Shown here: in pieces, positions 26,425 to 35,310 of the stretch | Numbering within the stretch: the stretch's first letter is position 1 | Layout: the number at the start of each line of letters is the position of its first letter | Assembly: GCF_019977755.1 (NCBI RefSeq) | Contig: NZ_AP025144.1 | Location: 2,232,001-2,296,000 of the forward strand | DNA: 64,000 nt | Direction of reading: 5' to 3' | Origin: Vibrio penaeicida | Lineage (GTDB): Bacteria > Pseudomonadota > Gammaproteobacteria > Enterobacterales > Vibrionaceae | Notes under the pieces: generated by a model | What the model was told of the DNA's origin: nothing | The model's database searches: none | The model's input: the letters and a program-made list of their open reading frames with translations, nothing else | Made by a program: the position numbers and the translations under genes

Positions 26425-26454
26425 TATACCTATATGTGGTATACGTTTACGTAT
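26425..26454. promoter_or_regulatory. two adjacent palindromes upstream of pqqA
   Basis: TATACC-N7-GGTATA (26425-26443) overlaps ATACGT-TT-ACGTAT (26441-26454). The second covers the stop codon of the NosR-like gene. Both are perfect in their arms and lie upstream of the pqqA operator. They lack a T-run, so they do not look like a terminator. Function unknown. Confidence 0.35.
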
Positions 26455-28567
26455 CGGAAATGGCACTGACTGGGATTCGTTTTTGCTTGCGACGTTTCTT
26501 AGCCCCGTATTTTTCTACTACACAACGATCTTTGTCTGCGGCAATAACAACACATTCCAAACACTGCACACATTCGTCGTAGTCGATACTGCCATTGAGC
26601 TTGATGGCGTCTATATCACAGGCTTTATGGCATAGCTGGCAAGGGCTGCCACACTCCTTTTTCCGATTAAGCCAACTGAATGCCCTAAACTTCCCTAGAA
26701 CAGCCAACCCAGCCCCAAGTGGGCACAAATAACGGCAGTACACCTTGTTGATCTTAAGAGCAATAAACAGAAGCAAAACCGCGTAAGCCACGAAATACCA
26801 ATCGCGCACAAACACTAATGTAATGGCGGTTTTAAAAGGTTCTAGCTCTGCTAGGTTTTCCGCCAATGTCAGTGAAGAGAAACTTGTTAGCACCAATATC
26901 GCCAAAATTGGGTACTTAATACCTTGGAGACGGCTGTGCGTTTGTGGCTGAATTTTCCACTGCTTAATTTTCAGTTTTTTCGCAGCTAGCCCTATCAGTT
27001 CTTGCATGGCTCCAAACGGACAAAGCCAACCACAAAATACGCCTCTTCCCCACAGGAAAAGAGAGACAAACACAAACAGCCAAAGAATAAAGATAACGGG
27101 ATCAAGCAAGAAGACGGTGATTTCAAACCCATTCCAAACCGAAAGCAGTAAGGTGTAAATATTAACGACCGAGAGCTGCCCCTGCGCATAGAAACCGAGA
27201 AAAAACAAAGTAAAAATCAAACACGCAAGACGAAATTGATGAAACCTCTCAGGAAACGTTATCCAGTATTTTTGCCTTACAAACAGACACGTCACCGTTG
27301 CAAGGTATATGATAACAATCGCAGTTTCGAACCGTCGCTGCTGCCAAATCTGCTGCCAAAGAGGTATTGGTGTTTCTTCTACAACATCAGGGTAGTGCCA
27401 TAAAGCGTTGGGGATTTGATAGCTTTTCGTCACTTGCTTGATGTCGTATTCCAAAAAGCTTTTTTTTACGGGTACATCGAGTTGAAACGTAATGGGAAGC
27501 GCCGGATCAAATCCACTGCTGCTTTTAAAGCGGAATACTTTGATCAGGTCAAATTCTGGAAATCCTCTCTCCAGCTTCGGCTCGTAAAAGCTATAGAAAT
27601 CCTGATCTCGAATGTCGATGCTCACGTTCTGCTGGGTCACACTGAATCTTGCAGGAGTGGTACCTGCCACAAAATCCGCGGCTAAAGGTGAAAAACCACC
27701 ACTGGACGATAGCAACAAGGCGATTTCTCCAGGTTCCAGTTCTTCCATAAGCCGCTGGTATTCGGAATCCCCCAACAGGCTTTTGCCGATTTGAGGTGGG
27801 TTGAGAAACGCCAATTGGTAGTTGATCGCATAGTGTGGCTCTGGGTTTTCTAACAAATCCTGTGCACGGTTTTCAGATAGCTCTAATTGCTGCGAAAATT
27901 CGCTTAGCGTCGCTTGCCAATGTAACACCAAGTTTTCGCTTATTAACTGCTTAAAGTCATATCGAATAGGCGAACCCATTTCAAACTGGGCGACGGCATT
28001 CGCACTGCCAAACCCATCCAGTTTATGGCGTGCTACCTTGCGAGCAGAGTTCAAAATCGTGTCATTTATCACCATCACCGACACGGTGGCTTTGGTTACA
28101 CCATCAAAATATTGGGTTTTCCCATCGTTAGTACGGCTTTGTTTGCTGCCGACCAAAAAGCGATGCTGGATATTGTGATTAAGGTATTGAGCTATAAACG
28201 CCAACATGGGTTCTTCGCCCAACCCGTGTAAAAAGATAGGCTCGTGATGTCGTTGCACCTTGATGCCTTGAATCACCCCTTTCACATCCAATCCAATTTT
28301 TAGATTGACGGTTTCACCAGAGAATCCGGGGAAATGCGTTAAGTCATCGGATTCAAATACATAACCCAACAGCGAATTGAGTTGATAAACAGGCGTAATG
28401 GGGAGCTCTTTTTCTTCAGGTAATGTACGAGTAGCAGTAGGGAAAAAGGTGAGAATATCTTGGCTTGGATCCTGCCATTCGTTCGCTAGACTATTAAAGC
28501 TGGAAGCCCACAAACAAAGAGCCACCAGCCATATTTGAAGGAAAAGTGATAAGCGCTTTTCCTTCAT
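26447..28567 (-). CDS. NosR/NirI-family membrane polyferredoxin
   Basis: A 706-residue membrane protein. It has a signal peptide at the N-terminus (MKEKRLSLFLQIWLVALCLW), a large periplasmic part (about 30-420) placed like the FMN-binding domain of NosR, several membrane helices, two CxxxCP motifs (CGWLCPFGAMQE and CRYLCPLGAG), and C-terminal 4Fe-4S cysteines (CGSPCQLCHKAC, CVQCLEC). NosR proteins move electrons from the quinol pool to periplasmic enzymes and are usually tied to nitrous oxide reductase. Here the gene sits between exaC and pqqA with no nos genes. I prefer the start at 28567 because it yields a clean signal peptide and avoids overlap with exaC, although its ribosome-binding site is weak; an upstream start at 28675 is possible. 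Confidence 0.7.
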   Translation of the reverse strand: MKEKRLSLFLQIWLVALCLWASSFNSLANEWQDPSQDILTFFPTATRTLPEEKELPITPVYQLNSLLGYVFESDDLTHFPGFSGETVNLKIGLDVKGVIQGIKVQRHHEPIFLHGLGEEPMLAFIAQYLNHNIQHRFLVGSKQSRTNDGKTQYFDGVTKATVSVMVINDTILNSARKVARHKLDGFGSANAVAQFEMGSPIRYDFKQLISENLVLHWQATLSEFSQQLELSENRAQDLLENPEPHYAINYQLAFLNPPQIGKSLLGDSEYQRLMEELEPGEIALLLSSSGGFSPLAADFVAGTTPARFSVTQQNVSIDIRDQDFYSFYEPKLERGFPEFDLIKVFRFKSSSGFDPALPITFQLDVPVKKSFLEYDIKQVTKSYQIPNALWHYPDVVEETPIPLWQQIWQQRRFETAIVIIYLATVTCLFVRQKYWITFPERFHQFRLACLIFTLFFLGFYAQGQLSVVNIYTLLLSVWNGFEITVFLLDPVIFILWLFVFVSLFLWGRGVFCGWLCPFGAMQELIGLAAKKLKIKQWKIQPQTHSRLQGIKYPILAILVLTSFSSLTLAENLAELEPFKTAITLVFVRDWYFVAYAVLLLFIALKINKVYCRYLCPLGAGLAVLGKFRAFSWLNRKKECGSPCQLCHKACDIDAIKLNGSIDYDECVQCLECVVIAADKDRCVVEKYGAKKRRKQKRIPVSAISDT

Positions 28568-28607
28568 TTCTTTAGATGAGCCTGAGTACTCAGAAGAGCT
28601 CAAGCGA

Positions 28608-30116
28608 TTAGAAAAACCCGAGAGGATTAACATCATAGCTGACCAAAAGGTTTTTGGTTTGCTGATAATGTTCAAGCATCATCTTATGGGTTTCACGCCC
28701 GATGCCCGACTTCTTATAGCCGCCAAACGCAGCATGTGCTGGGTACAAGTGGTAGCAATTTGTCCAGACTCGACCGGCCTGAATCGCACGCCCGACTCGA
28801 TAAGCTTTGTTCACATCACGCGTCCAAACCCCTGCCCCCAATCCGTACTCAGTGTCGTTGGCAATCGCCACGGCCTCGGCTTCATCTTTAAACGTGGTTA
28901 CACCAATAACCGGACCAAAGATTTCTTCTTGGAAGACGCGCATTGAGTTCTCACCTTTAAAAATCGTTGGCTGGATATAGTAACCGCCGCCGAAATCTTC
29001 CGCGCTGCCGCCCATGACCACTTGAGCCCCTTCCGTACGACCAATCTCTAGATACTTTTTGATCTTGTCGAACTGCTCGTCGGATGCCTGCGCGCCGACT
29101 TGAGTATCGGTATCTAATGGATTGCCATGTTTGATCGCTTTCGCTTTCGCCAAGACTCGATCCATAAATGCATCGTAAATGCTTTCTTGGATAAGTAATC
29201 TAGAAGGACACGTACACACTTCACCCTGATTGAAAAACGCTAGAACAGCGCCTTCTGCCGCTTTCTCAATAAACGCTTCTTCCTGCTCCATGATGTCGGC
29301 AAAGTAGACGTTTGGTGATTTACCTCCTAGCTCGACTGTCGAAGGAATCAAGTTATCTGCTGCACAACGCAGCACATGGTTACCAATGGCGGTGGACCCC
29401 GTAAACGCGATTTTTGCAATTCGCTTAGACGTTGCCAGCGCTTGCCCTGCTTCTGGTCCCATACCGTTGACGATGTTCAATACGCCAGGTGGTAATAAAT
29501 CGCCGACTAATTCCATCAATAACAGGATCGTCGTCGGTGTTTGTTCTGCGGGTTTTAAGACAATGCAATTACCAGCCGCTAACGCAGGTGCTAATTTCCA
29601 AGTGGCCATTAATAACGGGAAATTCCATGGAATGATTTGCCCAACAACCCCGAGCGGTTCGTGGATATGATAAGCAACGGTTTTGGAATCGATCTCTGCT
29701 GCGCTGCCTTCTTGTGCGCGAATACAGCCTGCAAAGTAGCGAAAGTGATCAACACACAGCGGAATATCTGCATTCAATGTCTCGCGTACCGCCTTCCCAT
29801 TCTCCCATGTTTCAGCCACTGCGAGCATTTCGAGGTTGGCTTCAATGCGATCGGCAATTTGAAGCAAAATATTCGAGCGCTCTGTAGCCGAAGTGGCACC
29901 CCACGCCTCTTTCGCCTTATGCGCCGCATCCAGTGCGAGTTCAATGTCGGCGGCATCTGAACGAGGGATTTCAGCAATCACATCACCGGTACAAGGTGAG
30001 GTATTGGTAAAATACTGCCCTTTCGCTGGCTCGACCCATTGACCGCCAATGTAATTCTGATATCGGGATTTGAAGCTAACAACCGCACCTTCCGTCCCTG
30101 GTTTTGCGTAAATCAT
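28608..30116 (-). CDS. exaC: aldehyde dehydrogenase of the PQQ alcohol-oxidation pathway
   Basis: A 502-residue NAD-dependent aldehyde dehydrogenase that oxidises the aldehyde made by the quinoprotein dehydrogenase. From [10 protein letters not shown] to the C-terminal NPLGFF it aligns closely with Pseudomonas ExaC. Catalytic motifs are intact: the general base Glu in VELGGKSPN and the nucleophilic Cys in [11 protein letters not shown]. The ATG at 30116 has a GAGG ribosome-binding site seven bases upstream and gives the ExaC N-terminus, so it is preferred over the in-frame start 66 bases upstream. It is downstream of the alcohol dehydrogenase, with its own operator candidate in the 257-base gap between them. 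Confidence 0.93.
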   Translation of the reverse strand: MIYAKPGTEGAVVSFKSRYQNYIGGQWVEPAKGQYFTNTSPCTGDVIAEIPRSDAADIELALDAAHKAKEAWGATSATERSNILLQIADRIEANLEMLAVAETWENGKAVRETLNADIPLCVDHFRYFAGCIRAQEGSAAEIDSKTVAYHIHEPLGVVGQIIPWNFPLLMATWKLAPALAAGNCIVLKPAEQTPTTILLLMELVGDLLPPGVLNIVNGMGPEAGQALATSKRIAKIAFTGSTAIGNHVLRCAADNLIPSTVELGGKSPNVYFADIMEQEEAFIEKAAEGAVLAFFNQGEVCTCPSRLLIQESIYDAFMDRVLAKAKAIKHGNPLDTDTQVGAQASDEQFDKIKKYLEIGRTEGAQVVMGGSAEDFGGGYYIQPTIFKGENSMRVFQEEIFGPVIGVTTFKDEAEAVAIANDTEYGLGAGVWTRDVNKAYRVGRAIQAGRVWTNCYHLYPAHAAFGGYKKSGIGRETHKMMLEHYQQTKNLLVSYDVNPLGFF

Positions 30117-30248
30117 AAGCACCTCTCTATTGGTATATGTCAAGACTGCAATGGGGGCTTTTGATTGTGAATGCCGCACCAATCAGCAGATAGACCTATT
30201 TTCTCAACACACCGCAATGGGCTCTATCCGCTGTTGGTTGGCAAAAGA

Positions 30249-30264
30249 TCATCCTTTGGGATGA
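30249..30264. promoter_or_regulatory. shared PQQ-island dyad, exaC promoter
   Basis: TCATCC-TTTG-GGATGA, a perfect 6-4-6 palindrome, 133 bases upstream of the exaC start codon and in the gap after exaA. It is the most symmetrical member of the site family. Confidence 0.6.
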
Positions 30265-30373
30265 AGACAGATTTCGCAGATAAAAAAAGCGCTACTTAGA
30301 AAGCAGCGCGAATAGGGGCATAAATCGCCTTTATTTTGAAAAAGCCCAAGTCATCTGGGCTGATTAAAAGCGA

Positions 30374-32161
30374 TTATTTCTTGGCAATTTCCATGGATTT
30401 AGGCAATTTGAACGTCCATACCATGCCGCCCTGATTGAAGTTTTTCACCCGTTTGGCCACATCGCCGCCCCACAGTGGTACAGCGCCCCCCCAACCTGAG
30501 AGTACGGATATGTATTGTTCGCCATCCATTTCCCAAGTAACTGGGCTTCCGACAATCCCTGAACCGGTGTTGAATTTGTACAGCATTTCACCCGTTTTAT
30601 CGTCAAACGCCATCAAGTAACCTTCTGGATTGCCAGTAAAAACCAAGCCACCAGCGGTAGTCAGCACCCCGCCCCACAGTGGCGCGTAGTTTTTGAACTC
30701 CCAAACAATATCACCAGATTTGGGGTCAACCGCTCGCAATACGCCAATGTAATCTTCATGATGTGCCTGAATAGTAAAACCAGCTCCTAAATATGCCGCG
30801 CCTTTTTTGTAGGCGGTGGGCTCATTCCATATGTCCATTTTCCATTCATTCGCTGGCACATAAAACAGCCCAGTATTTTGGCTGTAGGCCATTGGCATCC
30901 AGTTTTTACCTCCAAGAAAGGAAGGAGCAGCGACCACTGTTTGCCCTTGCTTGCCATCTGCCGATTCTTGCGGATTACCCGGTCTGTTTTCGTCAACGTA
31001 GATTGGACGCCCTTTTTTATCTAACCCTTTTGCCCAAGAAATGGTTTCAACGAAAGGAAATCCTCTGATGAATTCACCATTGGTTCGATTGAGTACATAA
31101 AAGAATCCGTTTCTGTCTGCGGTTGCGGCAGCTTTTACTGTATTACCGCTATTTTGATAGTCGAACGCAATGAGCTCATTCACCCCATCAAAATCCCAAC
31201 CATCGTGAGGTGTGGTTTGAAAATGCCACACTATTTTTCCATCATCAGGGTCGATCGCCAATCTTGATGAAGAGTACAGGTTGTCACCCGGTCTCATATG
31301 AGAATTCCACGGAGCGGGGTTACCAGTACCGAAGAAGAGCAAGTCGGTATCTTGATCGTAGGTACCGCCTAACCACGGCGCTGCACCACCGGATTTCCAG
31401 ATATCGGCCGGCCATGTTTTTCCTGCCTGACCTCCTGAGATGCCATTTTCGACTTTCTTTCCGTCTTTCCAGACATACCCCATGTGCCCTTCAACGGTAG
31501 GGCGTTCCCAAACGATAGCACCGGTTTTTGCATCATATGCTCTTACTTTTCCTACAATCCCAAACTCACCGCCAGATACCCCAGTAATCACATTCCCTCT
31601 CACAATAATGGGGGCTGCGGTAATGGAGTAACCAGCGCGATAATCTTCTACCGTTTTCTTCCAACGTACTTTCCCTGTTTTAGCATCCAGCGCCACCAAC
31701 TTAGCGTCGAGCGTTCCGAAAATGACGAGATCATCGTACAAGGCGACACCACGATTAATCACATCACAGCAAGGCATGATGCCGTCGGGCAATCGAGCAT
31801 CATATTGCCAAATCTCGTCGCCTGTTCTTGCGTTAATGGCATACACTCGTGAATACGACCCAGTGACAAACATCACCCCATCTTTGATCATGGGTTGGGA
31901 TTCTTGCCCGCGCTGTTTCTCTCCACCAAGCGAAAACGCCCATACCGGTCTTATTTCTTCAACGGTCTCTCTATTAACTTTATCGAGCGAACTGAATCGT
32001 TGAGCGCGAAGCCCTAACCCATAACTCACTATATCTTCAGGTGTTTCCTGATCTTTTAGGATATCTGCATCGGTTACACCTTGAGCGGCGCTGCTCGTAG
32101 ATATCAACCCAGACATACCTAAAGCAAGCGACCAAATGCACCACTTCCCTTTCGATAACAT
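30374..32161 (-). CDS. exaA: PQQ-dependent alcohol dehydrogenase, lanthanide type
   Basis: A 595-residue periplasmic quinoprotein that oxidises ethanol or other primary alcohols. It has a signal peptide (cleavage near STSSAAQG), an eight-bladed propeller with W-motif repeats, and the adjacent disulfide cysteines C131-C132 (MPCCDV) that cap PQQ. The catalytic Asp is at about 323 in [10 protein letters not shown]. The residue two positions on is also Asp (325); Ca-type ExaA/PedE has Ser there, and an Asp is the hallmark of lanthanide-dependent XoxF, ExaF and PedH enzymes. Overall sequence is ExaA/PedH-like ([22 protein letters not shown]). The ATG at 32161 has a perfect AAAGGAG site, so the in-frame start 54 bases upstream is rejected. 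The symbol marks the family; pedH/exaF may suit better. Confidence 0.92.
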   Translation of the reverse strand: MLSKGKWCIWSLALGMSGLISTSSAAQGVTDADILKDQETPEDIVSYGLGLRAQRFSSLDKVNRETVEEIRPVWAFSLGGEKQRGQESQPMIKDGVMFVTGSYSRVYAINARTGDEIWQYDARLPDGIMPCCDVINRGVALYDDLVIFGTLDAKLVALDAKTGKVRWKKTVEDYRAGYSITAAPIIVRGNVITGVSGGEFGIVGKVRAYDAKTGAIVWERPTVEGHMGYVWKDGKKVENGISGGQAGKTWPADIWKSGGAAPWLGGTYDQDTDLLFFGTGNPAPWNSHMRPGDNLYSSSRLAIDPDDGKIVWHFQTTPHDGWDFDGVNELIAFDYQNSGNTVKAAATADRNGFFYVLNRTNGEFIRGFPFVETISWAKGLDKKGRPIYVDENRPGNPQESADGKQGQTVVAAPSFLGGKNWMPMAYSQNTGLFYVPANEWKMDIWNEPTAYKKGAAYLGAGFTIQAHHEDYIGVLRAVDPKSGDIVWEFKNYAPLWGGVLTTAGGLVFTGNPEGYLMAFDDKTGEMLYKFNTGSGIVGSPVTWEMDGEQYISVLSGWGGAVPLWGGDVAKRVKNFNQGGMVWTFKLPKSMEIAKK

Positions 32162-32414
32162 CGTATTGCTCCTTTGCTTACTTTCTTTAGCTGATCGTTT
32201 AGAACGGCTGATCATGTAGAACGCACTTTCTTGAAGGACGGAATCTTTGCTAGGTCATACTCTCAAGGTCATAGCTTTGTATAGCTATCGCTATGCCAGA
32301 CAATGGCTTTGTTAGACACTAGATTCGCGAGAGTCCAGCTTCAAAGATCATTCGTGCTTATTCAGTGTGCTCGCGTTTAAAAATGAGGAAAATTGGACTC
32401 TGGATGAAGTTTTC

Positions 32415-32430
32415 TCATCCCTTAGTTGGA
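32415..32430. promoter_or_regulatory. shared PQQ-island dyad, exaA promoter, site 1
   Basis: TCATCCCT|TAGTTGGA: left half matches the family well, right half at six of eight positions. It is the downstream member of a pair centred 25 bases apart, about 254 bases before the exaA start codon. Confidence 0.4.
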
Positions 32431-32439
32431 GGGAAAGTC

Positions 32440-32455
32440 TCCACCCTAGGGCGGA
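32440..32455. promoter_or_regulatory. shared PQQ-island dyad, exaA promoter, site 2
   Basis: TCCACC-CTAG-GGCGGA, a 6-4-6 dyad with one mismatched pair. It keeps the TC..CC and GG..GA positions of the family and lies 25 bases centre to centre from site 1. Confidence 0.45.
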
Positions 32456-32466
32456 GAGGAATTGGG

Positions 32467-33369
32467 CTACTCAGCCCCTAGTTCTTTGTATAGTTCAGGA
32501 ATAGGACAATCAATGGTCATTGCAAGACACCAAGCCTGCATTCGCCCATCAGAAAGCGTGGCAATAACCACATCTTCTAAAGCATACGATAGCTGACGGT
32601 AATCGGCTTGAACCGCCATACCAATGTCCCACCGTAGAATACCTAATGTGGGAAAATGCGTATCCGAGAGTTTGATCGATTCACCAGACCGATTTTTCAT
32701 CCACTGAACTTGCCCACCTAACCCCATTACCGCGTGTACCTCTCCGGTGTTGAGTGCACCGAACGCAAGCTGCAAGCTATTGTATGTTTTGGTGTTTTGA
32801 CGAAAGCGCCCACCAAATGCTGTCGCGAAATAGAACTGAGGGACAGTATCTATCTCCACGCCCACGGGAATGTATTGAAACATCGCAACCGTTTCTATTT
32901 GGGCATTCTTAGAGGCATCAAATGCCACTCGCCATCGCTCTGTTTGGTAAGGGGCAAACATGTACACGCGTTCATGTGCGGGTAAGCCAAGGTCGTCCCT
33001 TTTAAGTTGCCATTTCCTGTCATAGGGAACACGCATCATGACATCGGCTTTTACTCGCGTTCCGTCGTTTGTATGCAGATTTAACCCTTTCCATAAGTAG
33101 TTACGCATATCATCTTCAGCGGTTTCGTCTGCCGTCATCCATAAGAATCTCAACTCGACATCGAGCGCCTCTGCAAAAGCTCGGGCGAGTTCAACGTCAA
33201 TGCCTTTCTCCGTTTCACCTTCAATGAATGAGTACGGTGGAAAATCACGATAAAACGCAACTTTTATGTAACCGCTATCGACAATGTCGTCCATCGAACG
33301 GGCAGAAGCTAGCATGGAAGGCTGCCATAAAATCGCCGCCGCTAAGCAAATGTAGATGATCGCTTTCAT
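32467..33369 (-). CDS. quinoprotein-associated periplasmic binding protein (XoxJ/MxaJ-like)
   Basis: A 300-residue protein with a signal peptide and a type 2 periplasmic binding fold (SGYIKVAFYRDFPPYSF, KGIDVELARAFAEALDVELRF, then a second lobe ending near DCPIPELY). It resembles the quinoprotein dehydrogenase-associated binding proteins such as XoxJ, thought to help mature or activate methanol and ethanol dehydrogenases; a transport role is not indicated. The ATG at 33369 follows the cytochrome stop codon by one base (TGATATG). An upstream TTG start is less likely. It lies between cytochrome c550 and exaA on the same strand. Confidence 0.8.
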   Translation of the reverse strand: MKAIIYICLAAAILWQPSMLASARSMDDIVDSGYIKVAFYRDFPPYSFIEGETEKGIDVELARAFAEALDVELRFLWMTADETAEDDMRNYLWKGLNLHTNDGTRVKADVMMRVPYDRKWQLKRDDLGLPAHERVYMFAPYQTERWRVAFDASKNAQIETVAMFQYIPVGVEIDTVPQFYFATAFGGRFRQNTKTYNSLQLAFGALNTGEVHAVMGLGGQVQWMKNRSGESIKLSDTHFPTLGILRWDIGMAVQADYRQLSYALEDVVIATLSDGRMQAWCLAMTIDCPIPELYKELGAE

Positions 33370-33370
33370 A

Positions 33371-33874
33371 TCAACTTTCTGGTGCAACAGATTCAAGCCA
33401 AGTTCTTATTGCCCATAGTGCTTCTTGGTTTAGATGTTCCGTCATTTTTGGCATGTAAACAGCCCCGTTTCTGACTGCGCCATTCTGAACACGGTAGACA
33501 TACCATTCATCACCATCAAAGTCGGGCTCAAGAAAACGAAGATCTGGGGCGATGCCGCCAGAAATGCCCTCTAAACCATGGCATCGAGCGCAATTTTGGT
33601 TGTAAGCAGAAGCACCAATTCGTTCTATTTCAGCGCGTTCACTGGCTTGCAGTTCGCGATATGGGTTGGTGTCTTGCCAATCTTCCCCTAGTTGAGGAAT
33701 AGACGATGTGTCTATCGATTGGGGGGTGACATTTCCGTGTGCCGCCACTGGCTCGGATAAGAAAATCAAGCTTGGCATAACAGCGGCAACTGGCACCAAA
33801 AATCCACCTAAAATAGTTACAACGGCTTTTCTCGGTTGCCATTTTTTACGTAACTTCCATATAAAATTTTTCAT
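33371..33874 (-). CDS. cytochrome c550 of the PQQ alcohol dehydrogenase (PedF-like)
   Basis: A 167-residue periplasmic monoheme cytochrome c that accepts electrons from the alcohol dehydrogenase. An N-terminal signal/anchor segment spans about 18-45. The heme motif CARCH is at 95-99, followed by GLEGISGG and a likely Met ligand in AVYMPKM. The pattern fits the c550 PedF group found with PQQ alcohol dehydrogenases; ExaB is the functional counterpart in P. aeruginosa. First gene of a cytochrome-binding protein-exaA run, divergent from the ABC gene set. Confidence 0.85.
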   Translation of the reverse strand: MKNFIWKLRKKWQPRKAVVTILGGFLVPVAAVMPSLIFLSEPVAAHGNVTPQSIDTSSIPQLGEDWQDTNPYRELQASERAEIERIGASAYNQNCARCHGLEGISGGIAPDLRFLEPDFDGDEWYVYRVQNGAVRNGAVYMPKMTEHLNQEALWAIRTWLESVAPES

Positions 33875-33963
33875 GATTCGTACTCCTTCACTTCACTACT
33901 TTTCTAGTTTCAGTGTATGGGTACACGGCATCGAACAAAATCATCCAAAAGCTTCGTATTTTG

Positions 33964-33979
33964 TCATCCTTTAGGAGGA
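33964..33979. promoter_or_regulatory. shared PQQ-island dyad, cytochrome c550/ABC divergent promoter
   Basis: TCATCC-TTTA-GGAGGA, a 6-4-6 dyad with one mismatched pair. It sits centrally between the divergent starts at 33874 and 34069 (about 90 bases from each). An extra TCATCC half-site lies 23 bases to the left at 33941-33946. Confidence 0.55.
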
Positions 33980-34068
33980 AATCGCCTGTTTTACTGGGTT
34001 ACAGCGTGGTCAAAACCAAACTTTGTTGATTAGAGTAGTCAGCAATAGGAAACGGAATCGGAGGCAGA

Positions 34069-35268
34069 ATGCTTCATTTTTTTAAGCGAAGACCGCAGAT
34101 AAAGCGAAATTGGATGAAGATCGTTTTGATGGGTATTTCTCTGTCATCCGGTTCACATTACGCCTTTGCTCTGGACGTGAACGTCGCGTATTTGAAGCTG
34201 GTTCAAGACGCGATAACAGCGACTCCTATTTACCTACGCTCTCCCTCAAACAGTGGCATAGCTGGAGCTGAGTTATCCATCGAAGACAGCAACGGAGCTG
34301 GAAAATTTTTGGGTCATCAATACACGCTATCTTCAGTAAGAGAAACTAGCCAAGATGCACTCGTTTCCCACGCTAAATCGCTTAATCAATCAGGAACGAA
34401 GCTTTACTTAGTGGATAGTGACGCCGCGACGTTGAAACGCGTTCAAGCGGCTTTACCTTCTGAAGCACTGATATTTAATGTCAACTCAGCCAATCAGGCA
34501 TTACGAACTGAGGCGTGCCTCGCCAATGTTTTACACACTTCGCCAAGCTATCGCATGTTGTCCGATGCCATTGCCCAATGGCTCCGTTACAAAAAGCTTA
34601 CAAAGGTTCTGCTGATTACCGGTTCAACAGAGCAAGATTTGGAAATGGCAGACAATGTTCGAGCCAGTATCAAACGCCTTGGATTAAAGATCATCGCAGA
34701 TAAGCCATGGACATTTGATGCCGATTTAAGGCGCAGCACCGCCAAAGAAATCCCGCTGTTCACTCAATACAAAAACTACGACGCCGTTTGGGTGGTGGAT
34801 GTGCACAGCGTGTTTGGTCAGTACCTCCCTTTTAATACCTGGCTACCAAGACCCGTTGTGGGAACTCATGGATTACGAGCAGACAATTGGCATAAAGCGA
34901 TTGAGCAATGGGCCGCCATACAACTTCAGCATCGATTTTTTGAGCAATCGGATCGATTTATGAATGCTCATGACTACTCGGCTTGGGTTGCCATTCGTGC
35001 TCTCAACGCGGCAGTCACTCAAACAAATTCAGTGGAACCTCATTTAATTCATGAACATTTGCTCAGCTCAACGTTTGAATTTGGTGCTTACAAAGGCAGA
35101 AAACTGAGTTTCAGACCATGGAGTGGTCAGCTACGTCAGCCTATTCCACTTGCTCACCCAAGTGCGCTTGTGGCATCCGCCCCATTAGATGGCTACTTAC
35201 ACCCTTTTAATGACTTAGACACTTTGGGCGCTGACAAACAGGATTCAAAATGCAATTTGACCAAGTAA
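34069..35268 (+). CDS. ABC-system substrate-binding protein of the PQQ alcohol-oxidation cluster
   Basis: A 399-residue periplasmic protein with a signal segment (about 15-36, ending HYAFA) and a type 1 periplasmic-binding (branched-chain amino acid receptor) fold. It corresponds to the family annotated as ABC transporter substrate-binding protein of the PQQ-dependent alcohol dehydrogenase system (TIGR03863). Ligand unknown. GGAGG precedes the ATG by five bases. It is first in an operon with a propeller protein, an ATPase and a permease, divergent from cytochrome c550 with a shared operator candidate. Confidence 0.85.
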   Translation: MLHFFKRRPQIKRNWMKIVLMGISLSSGSHYAFALDVNVAYLKLVQDAITATPIYLRSPSNSGIAGAELSIEDSNGAGKFLGHQYTLSSVRETSQDALVSHAKSLNQSGTKLYLVDSDAATLKRVQAALPSEALIFNVNSANQALRTEACLANVLHTSPSYRMLSDAIAQWLRYKKLTKVLLITGSTEQDLEMADNVRASIKRLGLKIIADKPWTFDADLRRSTAKEIPLFTQYKNYDAVWVVDVHSVFGQYLPFNTWLPRPVVGTHGLRADNWHKAIEQWAAIQLQHRFFEQSDRFMNAHDYSAWVAIRALNAAVTQTNSVEPHLIHEHLLSSTFEFGAYKGRKLSFRPWSGQLRQPIPLAHPSALVASAPLDGYLHPFNDLDTLGADKQDSKCNLTK

Positions 35269-35310
35269 AAAGGTTACTCGGATATATAAGAAATTCAAAA
35301 GGATAGGAAA

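Larger units (their letters stand above)
32162..32466. other. exaA upstream region
   Basis: The 305 bases between exaA and the binding-protein gene hold the exaA ribosome-binding site and promoter and two dyad sites at 32415 and 32440. An outward pair GGATGA (32402-32407) and TCATCC (32415-32420) adds a further half-site. No gene. Confidence 0.5.
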
